DNA from: Bacteroidota bacterium
GTDB taxonomy: Bacteria > Bacteroidota > Bacteroidia > Sphingobacteriales > Sphingobacteriaceae
Direction: 5' to 3'
Assembly: GCA_018828585.1 (NCBI GenBank)
Contig: JAHJVW010000084.1
Coordinates: 1 to 58,718, forward strand
Length of the DNA: 58,718 nucleotides
Position numbers and translations under genes: made by a program. Shown in pieces: positions 9,413-18,400 of this stretch. The notes beneath the pieces were generated by a model. It was given only the letters and a program-made list of their open reading frames with translations. It had not been told where the DNA came from and ran no database searches. How positions within the stretch are numbered: the stretch's first letter is position 1; the number at the start of each line of letters is the position of its first letter.

Positions 9413-10075
9413 TTAGTTATAGGCTATTGTAAAATAATCGCCGTTTGATTGCTTAAAAACCTGTTTTCTTAAAAGCCCGTCTTTTGTTAAATATTCCATG
9501 ACTTTATAGTCAATGGTTTTGATTTTAATTCCCAGTAGGTAAGCTTTGATGCGAATATTTTCTGCGATCATCCATCCTTGTGCATTTTTGCTTAACGAAC
9601 GGTTATAAATGCTTACGCTATTTTTTGAGCCCAGAAAATTGAGAAGTCCTGTTTCTATATATAGCGTTAAATCAAGACTTCGCAACATTTTATTTGCATC
9701 AAGATCATATAATCTTTTAAAGTCACTGGATTTAGCTGAAACCGAAATTTTTTTGTCTTTTGGATTAAAAGTAAAAACAGATAAAAGTACATTGGCATCA
9801 TTAGGGTTGCACTGGTATGTTGTTGAATAAACAGATGATAGCTTTTGTTCCTCATCATAAATTTTGGTTTTGATAGTCAAGTAAAAGCGTTCACCCTTTT
9901 GCTCCATTTTCTCTGCGGTAAAAACTTGTTTTCCTACCAGCTTTCCACTCTCAAAATTCTCTCTTACCATGGTTTTTCCAGAAATCTGTTCAATAAACAT
10001 TTCCTTATTTTGGGCTTTAACCATCGTAAAAGAAATGAATAACAGCATAAATAATAGTAAATTTCTTTTCTTCAT
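9413..10075 (-). CDS. Secreted protein of unknown function
   Basis: 220 aa with a clear signal peptide (MKKRNLLLFMLLFISF...KAQ, cleavage near residue 21). The mature part alternates short beta-strand-like stretches and has no Cys, no metal motif and no family I recognise with confidence. It overlaps the small gene upstream (10072-10296) by 4 bp, so the two are translated together. It is at the end of the leftward run that starts with the GT4/GH130 genes. Confidence 0.7.
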   Translation of the reverse strand: MKKRNLLLFMLLFISFTMVKAQNKEMFIEQISGKTMVRENFESGKLVGKQVFTAEKMEQKGERFYLTIKTKIYDEEQKLSSVYSTTYQCNPNDANVLLSVFTFNPKDKKISVSAKSSDFKRLYDLDANKMLRSLDLTLYIETGLLNFLGSKNSVSIYNRSLSKNAQGWMIAENIRIKAYLLGIKIKTIDYKVMEYLTKDGLLRKQVFKQSNGDYFTIAYN

Positions 10076-10296
10076 TGTGTACTGGTTTGTTGTTGTTGGT
10101 TAGTGAGGTAATGTTTTAATAATTGATTCAGGCTATCTAGGTAATCAGCTAGGTTCTCAGTGTTTATTTGTGGATGTTCATTAGTTGGGATGGTAATTGG
10201 GTTTTCATTTAAAAATTCATACAGTTCAGGATGTTCCTGTTTTATTTTCAAAGTGAGCTCGTTTATTTCTTGGGAAAGTTTTTTTATCCGTTCCAT
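10072..10296 (-). CDS. Small alpha-helical protein, unknown
   Basis: 74 aa, charged and helical. Two helices (about 1-30 and 46-66) flank a proline-containing linker, with a Gln/Thr-rich tail. There is no signal peptide. It sits 7 bp after the glycosyltransferase gene and overlaps the following secreted-protein gene by 4 bp, which supports it as a real operon member despite no recognised family. Confidence 0.6.
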   Translation of the reverse strand: MERIKKLSQEINELTLKIKQEHPELYEFLNENPITIPTNEHPQINTENLADYLDSLNQLLKHYLTNQQQQTSTQ

Positions 10297-10303
10297 GTTA
10301 TAT

Positions 10304-12640
10304 TTATTTCAAAAGATTTTGATTGGCCATCACTGCTGGTTTATGAAGAGATTTTGTTATAATTTTTGAGACCAGTGGCGAAACGGGGTTGCGTTTATCA
10401 CACACAGGTTCGTTTTTAATTGGTGCATATTTTTCTATTACTTGCCTTGCCAACAAATAACATAGGGTAGATTCTGCACCTTGGTTTATGTTGACATGGG
10501 TTTGCTCTAAGCCGTCATAACCTGCACCATTTGCCGGATTGTACATCACCTGACGCAGATGGTTGTTCCCCATAAACCAGCTAAAAGCGATTTTTAATTG
10601 ATCCTTGTATTTTCTTTTTTTGATTACTTGATAAAATAAATCGAGGGCTAAAATTGTATAAGCGATTTCAATGGGTTGTTCTCCAAAAAAATTGCGCTCA
10701 TTTCTTTTATGAAACCAACCCCTGTTAGAGATAACCTTTATTTGCCCCTTCATAAAATAGTTGGAAAGCAAAAAATCGAACGTTACGATAGCAATTTTTT
10801 TATAGCTCTCTTCTCCGATAATCAAATAAGCAAACATCATTGCTTCCGGTAGTACACTGTTGGCATAAGTTAAGTAGTCCTCGTACCAGCACCACTCAGG
10901 TTCTGTAGTCAACTGATAGCAGTTCATCAGTCTTTCTACCAGTATTTTAGCAAGTTGAACGGTTTTCTCATCCTTATAAAAACTGTGGTAATGGTATAAG
11001 CCTTTAAGCGCAAAGCTTATAGCTCTGGGAGAGGTAAGTTTTTCTATAGAAGAAATTGCTTTTTCCCAACAATATTCGGCTGTTGTAGTAATGGATTTAG
11101 GGAGAATAGTTTGTTGTGACAAAGTATATCCTAACGCCCACATTGCCCGTCCATTTGCATCTTCTAGGTTAACTTGATTGTTTTGAGGAGTGATTTGAAG
11201 CTTTATATCTACATAATTCTCAAACCATCCGTTGTCTTTCTGTACAAATTCGATAAAATTAAGGTAACGGTTAGCAAGTGCCAGCACAGTTGAGTCCTTG
11301 TTTTGGTTATAATGTGTTACCATCGCTATCAATGCTCTTGCATTATCATCAAGCGTGTACCCAGAATCTAAATCGGGCTGAGAGAAATCTGAAAATTGAA
11401 TGATGCCAAATGCAGTGGTCAATTCTCTGATATGTGATAAGTCAAAAGGTGGAAGTACGTAATCAAGATCTTCTGATTTGTTGGTGAGCTTACCAAAAAT
11501 AGTTGCATAGGCAATGGCCGCATTTTCCCAACAGAAAGCCCTTGTTTTTGATAATGCGCTTTTTCCAAGTTTTGTTCTCTTTTCCTTATTATCTAATAAA
11601 TCCATTATGGCAATCTCAAACTTTTCAGGGTTTTCAAATTCATCAAGTAAAACACCTGTGCCATCGTCAATCATCTCTACCGCATGTGGAATTGGTGTAC
11701 ATATCACGGGGCAACCGGCACTTTGTGCGTATGCAAATGTTCCGCTTACTGCCTGATAAGGGTCTTTTGAGGAAAAAAGGTATAAATCAGAAATATTCAA
11801 ATATTCAAGTAGGGTATTTAACGGTAAATATTCATTGATGAACTTTACGTGACCCTGAATTTTTAAGCTCGACGTAATTGCCTTCAATTTATTTCTGTAT
11901 TGTTCTCCGTCTCTTTTAAGCACTTCCGGATGTGTTTTTCCGAGTATAAGATATACCACATCAGGATGTGCTTTTATAACTTTAGGCAGTGCATGTAAAA
12001 TAGTTTCGATCCCTTTATTTTCGCTCAGCAGACCAAATGTGGATAGTATGGTATGATTTTCAAAACCATGTTTTTGCTTCAATCTTGCTTTGTCTTTCCA
12101 AAGAACAATATGAGTACCGTGAGGGATCACATAAATTTTATCGGCATTGCAAATATTTTGGTCAATCAGTAACTTTTTGGATTGGTTTGTAAGTACAATG
12201 ATTGCATCGGAGAGATCTGCGATGGCATGCATCACTTTAGCTCTTTTTTTGTCAAGATCGGGCAAAACAGTATGAAGGATAATTGCAATAGGCTTATTTG
12301 CCGCTAACATGAAAGGTATTAGATCATTGCCATATTCTCCGCCATAAAGCCCAAATTCATGTTGAATGCCTATCATTCCTATATCGCTACGCTCATTAAT
12401 ATCATCTACAATTTTTTGATATTGATTGGGTTGCGTTGTATTCAACACATACGATACTTCTTCTCCGTAGGCGATGGGTTCATCGTTATTTTGTAAGGCA
12501 CAAATCTCAATCGGAAGGCTCTCTCCAAAAATCTGGCTCATCGCATCTACCATATCATAACAAAAACTGGCAATTCCACATTCTCTTGGAGGGTAGGATG
12601 ATACCATTAGCATTTTAAGATTAGTGTTAGATGTTTTCAT
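10304..12640 (-). CDS. GT4 glycosyltransferase with C-terminal helical domain
   Basis: 778 aa. Residues 1-395 form a GT-B fold: the N-terminal SSYPPRECGIASF block, the FGLLSENKGIETILHALP strand-helix of the donor domain, and an Ex7E-like region near SSKDPYQAVSGTFAYAQSAG. Residues ~400-750 are a second, helix-rich domain with TLDDNARALIAM and repeated aromatic helices, resembling an alpha/alpha toroid of carbohydrate enzymes. Next to a GH130 enzyme, whose substrates are beta-mannosides, a mannosyl transfer role is likely (inference). No signal peptide, so it acts in the cytoplasm. Spacing to GH130 is 10 bp. Confidence 0.85.
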   Translation of the reverse strand: MKTSNTNLKMLMVSSYPPRECGIASFCYDMVDAMSQIFGESLPIEICALQNNDEPIAYGEEVSYVLNTTQPNQYQKIVDDINERSDIGMIGIQHEFGLYGGEYGNDLIPFMLAANKPIAIILHTVLPDLDKKRAKVMHAIADLSDAIIVLTNQSKKLLIDQNICNADKIYVIPHGTHIVLWKDKARLKQKHGFENHTILSTFGLLSENKGIETILHALPKVIKAHPDVVYLILGKTHPEVLKRDGEQYRNKLKAITSSLKIQGHVKFINEYLPLNTLLEYLNISDLYLFSSKDPYQAVSGTFAYAQSAGCPVICTPIPHAVEMIDDGTGVLLDEFENPEKFEIAIMDLLDNKEKRTKLGKSALSKTRAFCWENAAIAYATIFGKLTNKSEDLDYVLPPFDLSHIRELTTAFGIIQFSDFSQPDLDSGYTLDDNARALIAMVTHYNQNKDSTVLALANRYLNFIEFVQKDNGWFENYVDIKLQITPQNNQVNLEDANGRAMWALGYTLSQQTILPKSITTTAEYCWEKAISSIEKLTSPRAISFALKGLYHYHSFYKDEKTVQLAKILVERLMNCYQLTTEPEWCWYEDYLTYANSVLPEAMMFAYLIIGEESYKKIAIVTFDFLLSNYFMKGQIKVISNRGWFHKRNERNFFGEQPIEIAYTILALDLFYQVIKKRKYKDQLKIAFSWFMGNNHLRQVMYNPANGAGYDGLEQTHVNINQGAESTLCYLLARQVIEKYAPIKNEPVCDKRNPVSPLVSKIITKSLHKPAVMANQNLLK

Positions 12641-12650
12641 AGCTTAAGGA

Positions 12651-13712
12651 TTAGGCGTGTTTTTTCAATTCGTTTAAAAGCTCGTTCATGTTTACCAGAG
12701 CAACTGCTATTTTATGATCTGCCGAGCCATAATAAATGTATAAGTCATCTCCAAACTGTGCGGTTCCTGTAGGGAATACTACATGATTTACCACACCTTC
12801 AACCTCCCATTTTTCGGTTGGGGAGAAGAGGGGATAGGGCAATCGTGAAATTTCAATTTCGGGTTTATCTAATTGCAACAATGCGGCACCGGCGTGATAA
12901 GTTTTCCCAATAGTTGTTTCGCAAACTCCGTGGTAAATCAGCAACCATCCATCTTCGGTTTTGATAGGTGGGCATCCTGCCCCCAGGTAATTCACTTCAA
13001 AATCGTATTTTGGATCCATCACAATATGTGCGGTAAGATCTTTTAGATAATTTTCCCAAAACGGTTTGGTAAGCTCTGCCCAATCATCAAAATACACCAT
13101 CTGGATACCCGGCCAAATGCGGTGCAACAAAGCGAATTTTCCGTTAATTTTTTCTTGGAATAAAACGACATCCTTATCTCTTAGTAACCGCTGCTTATCG
13201 TCAGCTAATCCTATACTTTCAAAGAGTTTTGAATAATCATAATATTTTGGATTTAGTTTTTCTTGGTTACAGTGTTCCAAATGATATTTGTAGTCTTTAT
13301 AATTGATAGGTGGGGTAAAAATTCCTTTCTTTTCAAAATCCTTCAAATCTTTTGAAGTGGCAAGCGCACCCATTGCATTTATTCCATCGTAAGCCGTATA
13401 GGTTATATAATAGGTATCCTCTATTTTAACAATTCTAGGATCTTCTACGCCGTGTTTTTCAAAATCGTGTTCTATCACTACGAGGGGGCGTTTCAGCCGC
13501 TCTACGATATTTAAGGGGCCATCAGCTTTGGCGTAACCAATAGTAGAATAATTACCCTCTGCCACCGCCCGATAAAACAGGTGTACGTCATTACCGTCTT
13601 GGTAAACAGCAGGATTTAATATCCCATTATTTTCAAAGTCATTTTCAGTGGGGCTAAGTATAATTCCTTTTTTCTCTACGTTAACCATGTTCCTTATGTA
13701 AGAGGTGTCCAT
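12651..13712 (-). CDS. GH130 beta-mannoside phosphorylase/hydrolase
   Basis: 353 aa with a five-bladed-propeller GH130 pattern: LFYRAV (~46), HGVEDPRIV with the catalytic-type Asp (~88), YYITYTAYDG (~102) and YHAGAALLQLDKPE (~275). Family members cleave beta-mannosidic linkages by phosphate or water. It has no signal peptide, so it is intracellular, which favours a phosphorylase releasing mannose-1-phosphate. It lies between the type II GAPDH and GT4 genes. Phosphorylase and hydrolase subgroups cannot be separated by eye. Confidence 0.85.
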   Translation of the reverse strand: MDTSYIRNMVNVEKKGIILSPTENDFENNGILNPAVYQDGNDVHLFYRAVAEGNYSTIGYAKADGPLNIVERLKRPLVVIEHDFEKHGVEDPRIVKIEDTYYITYTAYDGINAMGALATSKDLKDFEKKGIFTPPINYKDYKYHLEHCNQEKLNPKYYDYSKLFESIGLADDKQRLLRDKDVVLFQEKINGKFALLHRIWPGIQMVYFDDWAELTKPFWENYLKDLTAHIVMDPKYDFEVNYLGAGCPPIKTEDGWLLIYHGVCETTIGKTYHAGAALLQLDKPEIEISRLPYPLFSPTEKWEVEGVVNHVVFPTGTAQFGDDLYIYYGSADHKIAVALVNMNELLNELKKHA

Positions 13713-13748
13713 TTTATTTATTTTAACGGGTACTTACGCTTCAATAAC

Positions 13749-14768
13749 TTAACTGTTAATACCCAAGCTTTTATTCGTTTTTTGGATAGACTTTTCCGCA
13801 TTTCCTTCAATACCAGTAAGCGCCCTTATAGCATCTATCGTTTCTGGGATCACAATGGCTTGGTTATCCACCACGTATGCATAAAAGAGTTCATCTCTCT
13901 CAACGGTCAGCATATCCTCCCAAAGAGCTACTTCGTACATATCTCCCCAAGGCCTGCCCATGTCTAGGTATTTTTCTTTAATGGTGTTATTGGATAACAA
14001 ACCATCTGAATAATTTATAAAAGTGATGCGGGTGGATAGTTTAAAAGCTTCCATCACTTCATCTTTGGAAGCTGTACGACTAAGTTTTACATTCCAGTAA
14101 TGCAGATGGCTTAAAGTTTCAGGCACTTTTACTGCCATGGTAATCACATCTAGTTCCGGATCCACACTTTTTGCATCAGGTCCTTGATGGCTTGGGATAT
14201 CTTTCTCTGGTACAAGCGTATTCATAATCCCACCCAAGTGACTTTCCCATGGGTCTGTAGCCCTGCGTAACAAAGTTCCTCGGGCGGTTTGTAAAAGTTT
14301 TGCTTTTTTTAGAGCTGTAAGCGTTCTTAGTATGGAGGTAGTATTACAGGAAACTACTCGGGTACTACCAAGGTTTAAAGCAGAAGCATAATTATTCTCT
14401 GCACTAAATGAATGGCCTGTAGTTTCATGTTTTTCTCCCCCTTGCAGAATGAACTTTATACCCAGCTCTTTATAGACTTCTATGTTTTCAGCGGCTATCT
14501 TTTTAGGCGTACAATCAACCACCAAATCTGATTTTATCAACAAATCATGCATCTTTCCAGAAACATTGATACCAGCCTTACTCATTTCGATAAGCGCACC
14601 TTCGTTAGCTGCATATATCGTATATCCTTTATTAATGGCAGTATGGATGCGCCAGTCGCTAATTACATCACAAACGCCAGATAATTCCATATCATACTGT
14701 AAGGCAATGGCATCCGCAACCCTTTTTCCAATTACACCGTATCCAATTAATGCTATTTTCTGTTTCAT
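13749..14768 (-). CDS. Type II (archaeal-type) glyceraldehyde-3-phosphate dehydrogenase
   Basis: 339 aa. Oxidises glyceraldehyde-3-phosphate to 1,3-bisphosphoglycerate with NAD(P)+. It matches the archaeal class rather than bacterial GapA: GYGVIGKRVADA Rossmann loop (9-20), DLVVDCTP (~81-88), QGGEKHE (~109-115), catalytic Cys141 in VVSCNTT, PSHQGPDAK near 196, TMAVKVP near 211, GRPWGDMYEVALWED near 277, and IVIPETIDAIRALTG near 309. The enzyme class is common in archaea and uncommon in bacteria. It is 3 bp from the K+ channel gene and 36 bp from GH130, inside a metal-resistance island, so it is likely a stress-time duplicate of the housekeeping enzyme. Confidence 0.93.
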   Translation of the reverse strand: MKQKIALIGYGVIGKRVADAIALQYDMELSGVCDVISDWRIHTAINKGYTIYAANEGALIEMSKAGINVSGKMHDLLIKSDLVVDCTPKKIAAENIEVYKELGIKFILQGGEKHETTGHSFSAENNYASALNLGSTRVVSCNTTSILRTLTALKKAKLLQTARGTLLRRATDPWESHLGGIMNTLVPEKDIPSHQGPDAKSVDPELDVITMAVKVPETLSHLHYWNVKLSRTASKDEVMEAFKLSTRITFINYSDGLLSNNTIKEKYLDMGRPWGDMYEVALWEDMLTVERDELFYAYVVDNQAIVIPETIDAIRALTGIEGNAEKSIQKTNKSLGINS

Positions 14769-14771
14769 AGT

Positions 14772-15326
14772 TTATTGATTTTTTATAGTAGTATGTATAT
14801 TATTAATATTAGAAAGCCCAAAAACTACCATTACAAAACTTTGCCCTATTTCTAAAATGACCAATAGCCTTGCAGGAACAGTTACAGGGACTAGGTCTCC
14901 GTAGCCAATAGATGCGAACGTGACCACACTGAAGTAGAAATACTCGAACAATTTTTCGGCATAAGTGACAGCCATTTGTCTCCCCTTAAAAGAACCGGGA
15001 TGAGCGGCCGCTAAACAAGTAAAATCCGCAGCAAAAGAAAAGATGATTAAGAACACCAACAGTCCAAAAACCCACAAGAGTTGGCCAAATGAATGACATT
15101 GTTTAATAGATTTATTTACCTGCCTGAAAGTGAAAAAAGTAAAATAGATAGTTTTGACTAGTGCCAATGAAATAACCAAATAGGGAATCCAAGGGAGGTT
15201 ATGGTCAAGAAACTGCATCAAATAAATATATACGAGTGCTATAAGAACAAGCAAGACCACGGTGTGGCTAATTTGTTCCCACAAATGCAATAAAAAAGAA
15301 CCAGCCGATTTTGATTTATTTACCAT
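14772..15326 (-). CDS. Two-pore-helix-type potassium channel
   Basis: 184-aa inner-membrane protein with hydrophobic segments at about 23-40, 47-66, 84-106 and 150-170. The pore loop before the last segment carries the selectivity filter (S-I-GYGD, 141-144; VTFASIGYGDLVPVT). It has no RCK or cyclic-nucleotide domain, so gating is not evident. It overlaps the MFS gene upstream by 11 bp. It may control membrane potential during stress (inference). Confidence 0.88.
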   Translation of the reverse strand: MVNKSKSAGSFLLHLWEQISHTVVLLVLIALVYIYLMQFLDHNLPWIPYLVISLALVKTIYFTFFTFRQVNKSIKQCHSFGQLLWVFGLLVFLIIFSFAADFTCLAAAHPGSFKGRQMAVTYAEKLFEYFYFSVVTFASIGYGDLVPVTVPARLLVILEIGQSFVMVVFGLSNINNIHTTIKNQ

Positions 15327-16644
15327 TGCCGGAAGGATTTATTGTTACGTTATTTTTTATTGGCTCTGTAGATTTTCTGATAAAATAGTTTTTTACCTTA
15401 AAACCATTTTCTGATAAATTATTTAAACCCACAAGGGCAGTAGCGACAAGCAATCCCCCCGTAAAATAAAAAGGAGAAGAAGGGTTAATTATATACAAAG
15501 CGGTACCGGTTAAAGGCCCCAATATTTGCCCGATCCCTCCAAAGGAAGATTGCATCCCTATAGCCCAGCCTGATGAATTCTCTTCTTTTAAGGATATGAT
15601 TGCCAATAAATTGGGGATTACCATTGAAGCCCCTAAGCCGAAGAGCACTATGACAAGGAGAATAATTATTTTTGAATCGATGAGCACAAATACTGGCAGT
15701 GTGAGGCCAACAATCAGAAAGCCAATAGCAATCTGTTTCTCAGGATTTTGAATGATTAATGTTCCCCATTTGGCAACAACTGGTTGCAGAACAGACATCA
15801 CCAAACCACAAATTAACAGACCTGCGCCCACAAATGCGATTGAAAAACTACCGCTATCTTTAATGAAAAGTGGAAAAACGCTCTCAAAGGAAGTGATACC
15901 CAACTGAATAATAAGGGATAAGAACAAAAGTCTTCTGAAAGATTTCCATTTACCCGATGGAAATAACGCATCGCTCTGGTTGCTTTTTGTTTCTACAACC
16001 TTTTGTTTTTTGTTTTTGAGAAATACCAGAGCAACAACTAATGTTACTAAACCTAATGTAGCTAGTGCCAGAAAAGGAACATTGAAACGATCGAACATGA
16101 TATGGATGGATTGCAGCCTAAGATGAAGATCGCTCTGTATCAGTAACCCACTTATTCCGGGACCTATTACCACGCCAGCACTTACTGCGGTACCTGCCCA
16201 TGCCATCGCTTTAGTACGTTCTTCTTTTTTGGTTATTGCCGAAATGTTGGCGATGATGACCGGAACCAGAAAAGCGGAAAGCAAGCTTCCCAAAATTCTT
16301 GCAACGTAAAGCATCGTTAAGGTAGTACTAAAAGCAATGATGACCTGCATTAATGTAAAACCTGCTAATCCTAACAAAATAGGCATTTTTGCCCCAGTCC
16401 GATCAGCAATTCTTCCCCAAAAAGGAGCTGTAAAAACCAATGCTACCGGATAAATGGCTGTAAGTATCCCGAAATGGAAAGCAATGTTTTCCTGAGAGGT
16501 GGGTTCCGAAATTAACCTTTCTATAAAAAAAGGAAGTACAGGCAACAATACCCCGTAGCCGATCATCACCACGAAAAGACCCATCATGGAAATCAGCAAA
16601 TTGCTATTTATCTTTTTCATGAATCTGGGAGTACTTACAGTCAT
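15316..16644 (-). CDS. MFS transporter
   Basis: 442 aa with twelve predicted membrane segments and the MFS loop 2-3 signature (FWGRIADRTGAKMPI, ~75-90). The central loop (~215-232) is Lys-rich. Similar to drug/metabolite exporters of the MFS-1 group; substrate unknown. Start M1 lies 28 bp after the USP stop. An alternative start, MKKINSN, lies 8 codons in (16620) and would remove a polar leader. Confidence 0.88.
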   Translation of the reverse strand: MTVSTPRFMKKINSNLLISMMGLFVVMIGYGVLLPVLPFFIERLISEPTSQENIAFHFGILTAIYPVALVFTAPFWGRIADRTGAKMPILLGLAGFTLMQVIIAFSTTLTMLYVARILGSLLSAFLVPVIIANISAITKKEERTKAMAWAGTAVSAGVVIGPGISGLLIQSDLHLRLQSIHIMFDRFNVPFLALATLGLVTLVVALVFLKNKKQKVVETKSNQSDALFPSGKWKSFRRLLFLSLIIQLGITSFESVFPLFIKDSGSFSIAFVGAGLLICGLVMSVLQPVVAKWGTLIIQNPEKQIAIGFLIVGLTLPVFVLIDSKIIILLVIVLFGLGASMVIPNLLAIISLKEENSSGWAIGMQSSFGGIGQILGPLTGTALYIINPSSPFYFTGGLLVATALVGLNNLSENGFKVKNYFIRKSTEPIKNNVTINPSGNGK

Positions 16645-16672
16645 CTTCTTTGCTTAAACAAAATTTATCTCG

Positions 16673-17140
16673 TTAATCTTCTTTTTTTACGTCTCGTGTG
16701 CGTACAATTTCTACAGAACATTTAGCGTGTAACGCTACCGCCTGCGAAACTGAGCCTAGCAAAAACCTTTCGAACCCGCTACGCCCATGTGGCCCAACTA
16801 CTATCAGATCGGCATTAAAAGCATCCGCCTCGTCTAAAATGACTTCTTTTGCTGATCCTTCCAATACTGCAGTAGTTATCGATAGCGTTTTATTTGTTGA
16901 ACCAATCAGCTCGGCCGCTGTTTCAACAGCTTCCCTTGCCGCTTTTCTTGCGGTCAGTTCCATTTCCTGATAATAATTTTCCATCCCACCCATTGGTAAG
17001 GGTGCGTATGCGTATATAGACGGATTTTCAAAAACAGAGATGATTCTTAATTCCGTATTTGGTAGAAAAGGTCTGCCTGCTATTTCTTCAACGGCCGCTA
17101 CACTATGTTGCGATCCATCTGTTGCTAATAATATTTTCAT
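16673..17140 (-). CDS. Universal stress protein
   Basis: 155-aa single UspA domain. It starts with ILLATDGSQHS and ends with the ATP-binding pattern G-x2-G-x9-G-S (VVGPHGRSGFERFLLGSVS). ATP-binding Usps are induced in growth arrest, low oxygen and other stresses. It lies between the outer-membrane protein gene (20 bp) and the MFS gene in one leftward run. Confidence 0.93.
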   Translation of the reverse strand: MKILLATDGSQHSVAAVEEIAGRPFLPNTELRIISVFENPSIYAYAPLPMGGMENYYQEMELTARKAAREAVETAAELIGSTNKTLSITTAVLEGSAKEVILDEADAFNADLIVVGPHGRSGFERFLLGSVSQAVALHAKCSVEIVRTRDVKKED

Positions 17141-17160
17141 TATGTTTTATATATTGGTTT

Positions 17161-18375
17161 CTATTTGATATATCCATGTTCGAGGTTTAAAATTGAATTC
17201 CTGTCATCAAACTGGTTATTGAATATTTTATTGAATGTATAGGCAATTCCCATCTGAAAACGTTGTTGGTTATTTCCTAACAAGGGTTTTAATTCCCCAT
17301 TATTTTGATTGTACTTGTATTGTACAAGTAAATCGAAATTGTTGCCAATGCGATAAAATGCATTGGAAATCAGCATCCACTGTTTGGTATCATTACCAAT
17401 ATCAGAAAAGGTTTTATAACCAACGCCCGCAGAGATTTGATACCTAGGCCTTTCTAACTTACGATTTAAGTAGCGTAGCATTCCAAAAACGGCAGTACTT
17501 TTAGTACGGCTGTAACTGGTATAATCCATAATGTCCTTTACATCCTTTAATCCAAAATTCTTAACAGCTTGTATTTTGAAATCAATAAAATGTACCGGAT
17601 CTGGTAAAAGATTAAAGGTGGCAGTTGCAAGCAGATTGGTGAGTGTTTTTTTCTGGCCATTATTTAAATCAACAGGTGTATTGATGAAGTTATTAACGCT
17701 AAATCCCACCTGCTGCAATACATTCCGGTTCCATACCTGACTTTGAGGCATACGATACAGGACAGAACCGCCCAATCCATTGATACCAAGCTGGCTGGGG
17801 TTTTGAAAATCAGCATAATTCTCCCCATGAAAAGTGACATAAAACCTTTGCCCTAAAATATGTGTATATTCTATTACATTGGCATATTGATTATCCTGGC
17901 TATTAATGCCACCCGAAAAAGGATTGAGTACGTAGTTGTATTGGATTGCATCATCATCCCTGAAAGTAGAAAATTGAGCAAGCGTAGATTGAGAGGTACT
18001 CCGTCCCAGTTTAATAATATTCTTCTGGTTTTCTACTTTTAGCATCACCTGATTATAGAACACCTGGCCTAAACCAGAGTTCACATCGGGAAAGGTTAAA
18101 CCCATTACCATTTGGCCACGCCAGCCACGGTACAACTTTTGGCTTACCCCCAACATCAAATACGAATCAGAAAAATCTGAGAGCACTTGATCACCTTCGT
18201 TTAAGATAGGGATATTTAATGACGCATTCCCTTTATTATTGTAATAATTTCCAGTAGTGATAGTTTTAAATCCAATTTCTATCTGGGGTAAAACCTCTTC
18301 TCCCTCACTTTGCGCTTTCGCCGTATAGGTTGAGCCCAGCAAAACCAACAGCGGTATAAAAAAAATATTTCTCAT
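17161..18375 (-). CDS. Outer-membrane beta-barrel protein, unknown
   Basis: 404 aa from the ATG at 18375. An upstream in-frame ATG at 18417 would overlap the oxidase stop and add 14 polar residues before the signal peptide (MRNIFFIPLLVLLGSTYTAKAQ), so the later start is chosen. The mature chain has many amphipathic strands of alternating aromatic and polar residues and ends close to an aromatic-terminated strand, as in outer-membrane barrels. No family recognised. It lies 25 bp after the multicopper oxidase gene, which suggests a metal-related outer-membrane role. Confidence 0.75.
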   Translation of the reverse strand: MRNIFFIPLLVLLGSTYTAKAQSEGEEVLPQIEIGFKTITTGNYYNNKGNASLNIPILNEGDQVLSDFSDSYLMLGVSQKLYRGWRGQMVMGLTFPDVNSGLGQVFYNQVMLKVENQKNIIKLGRSTSQSTLAQFSTFRDDDAIQYNYVLNPFSGGINSQDNQYANVIEYTHILGQRFYVTFHGENYADFQNPSQLGINGLGGSVLYRMPQSQVWNRNVLQQVGFSVNNFINTPVDLNNGQKKTLTNLLATATFNLLPDPVHFIDFKIQAVKNFGLKDVKDIMDYTSYSRTKSTAVFGMLRYLNRKLERPRYQISAGVGYKTFSDIGNDTKQWMLISNAFYRIGNNFDLLVQYKYNQNNGELKPLLGNNQQRFQMGIAYTFNKIFNNQFDDRNSILNLEHGYIK

Positions 18376-18400
18376 TATTTTAAATTTTATATCTGAAATT

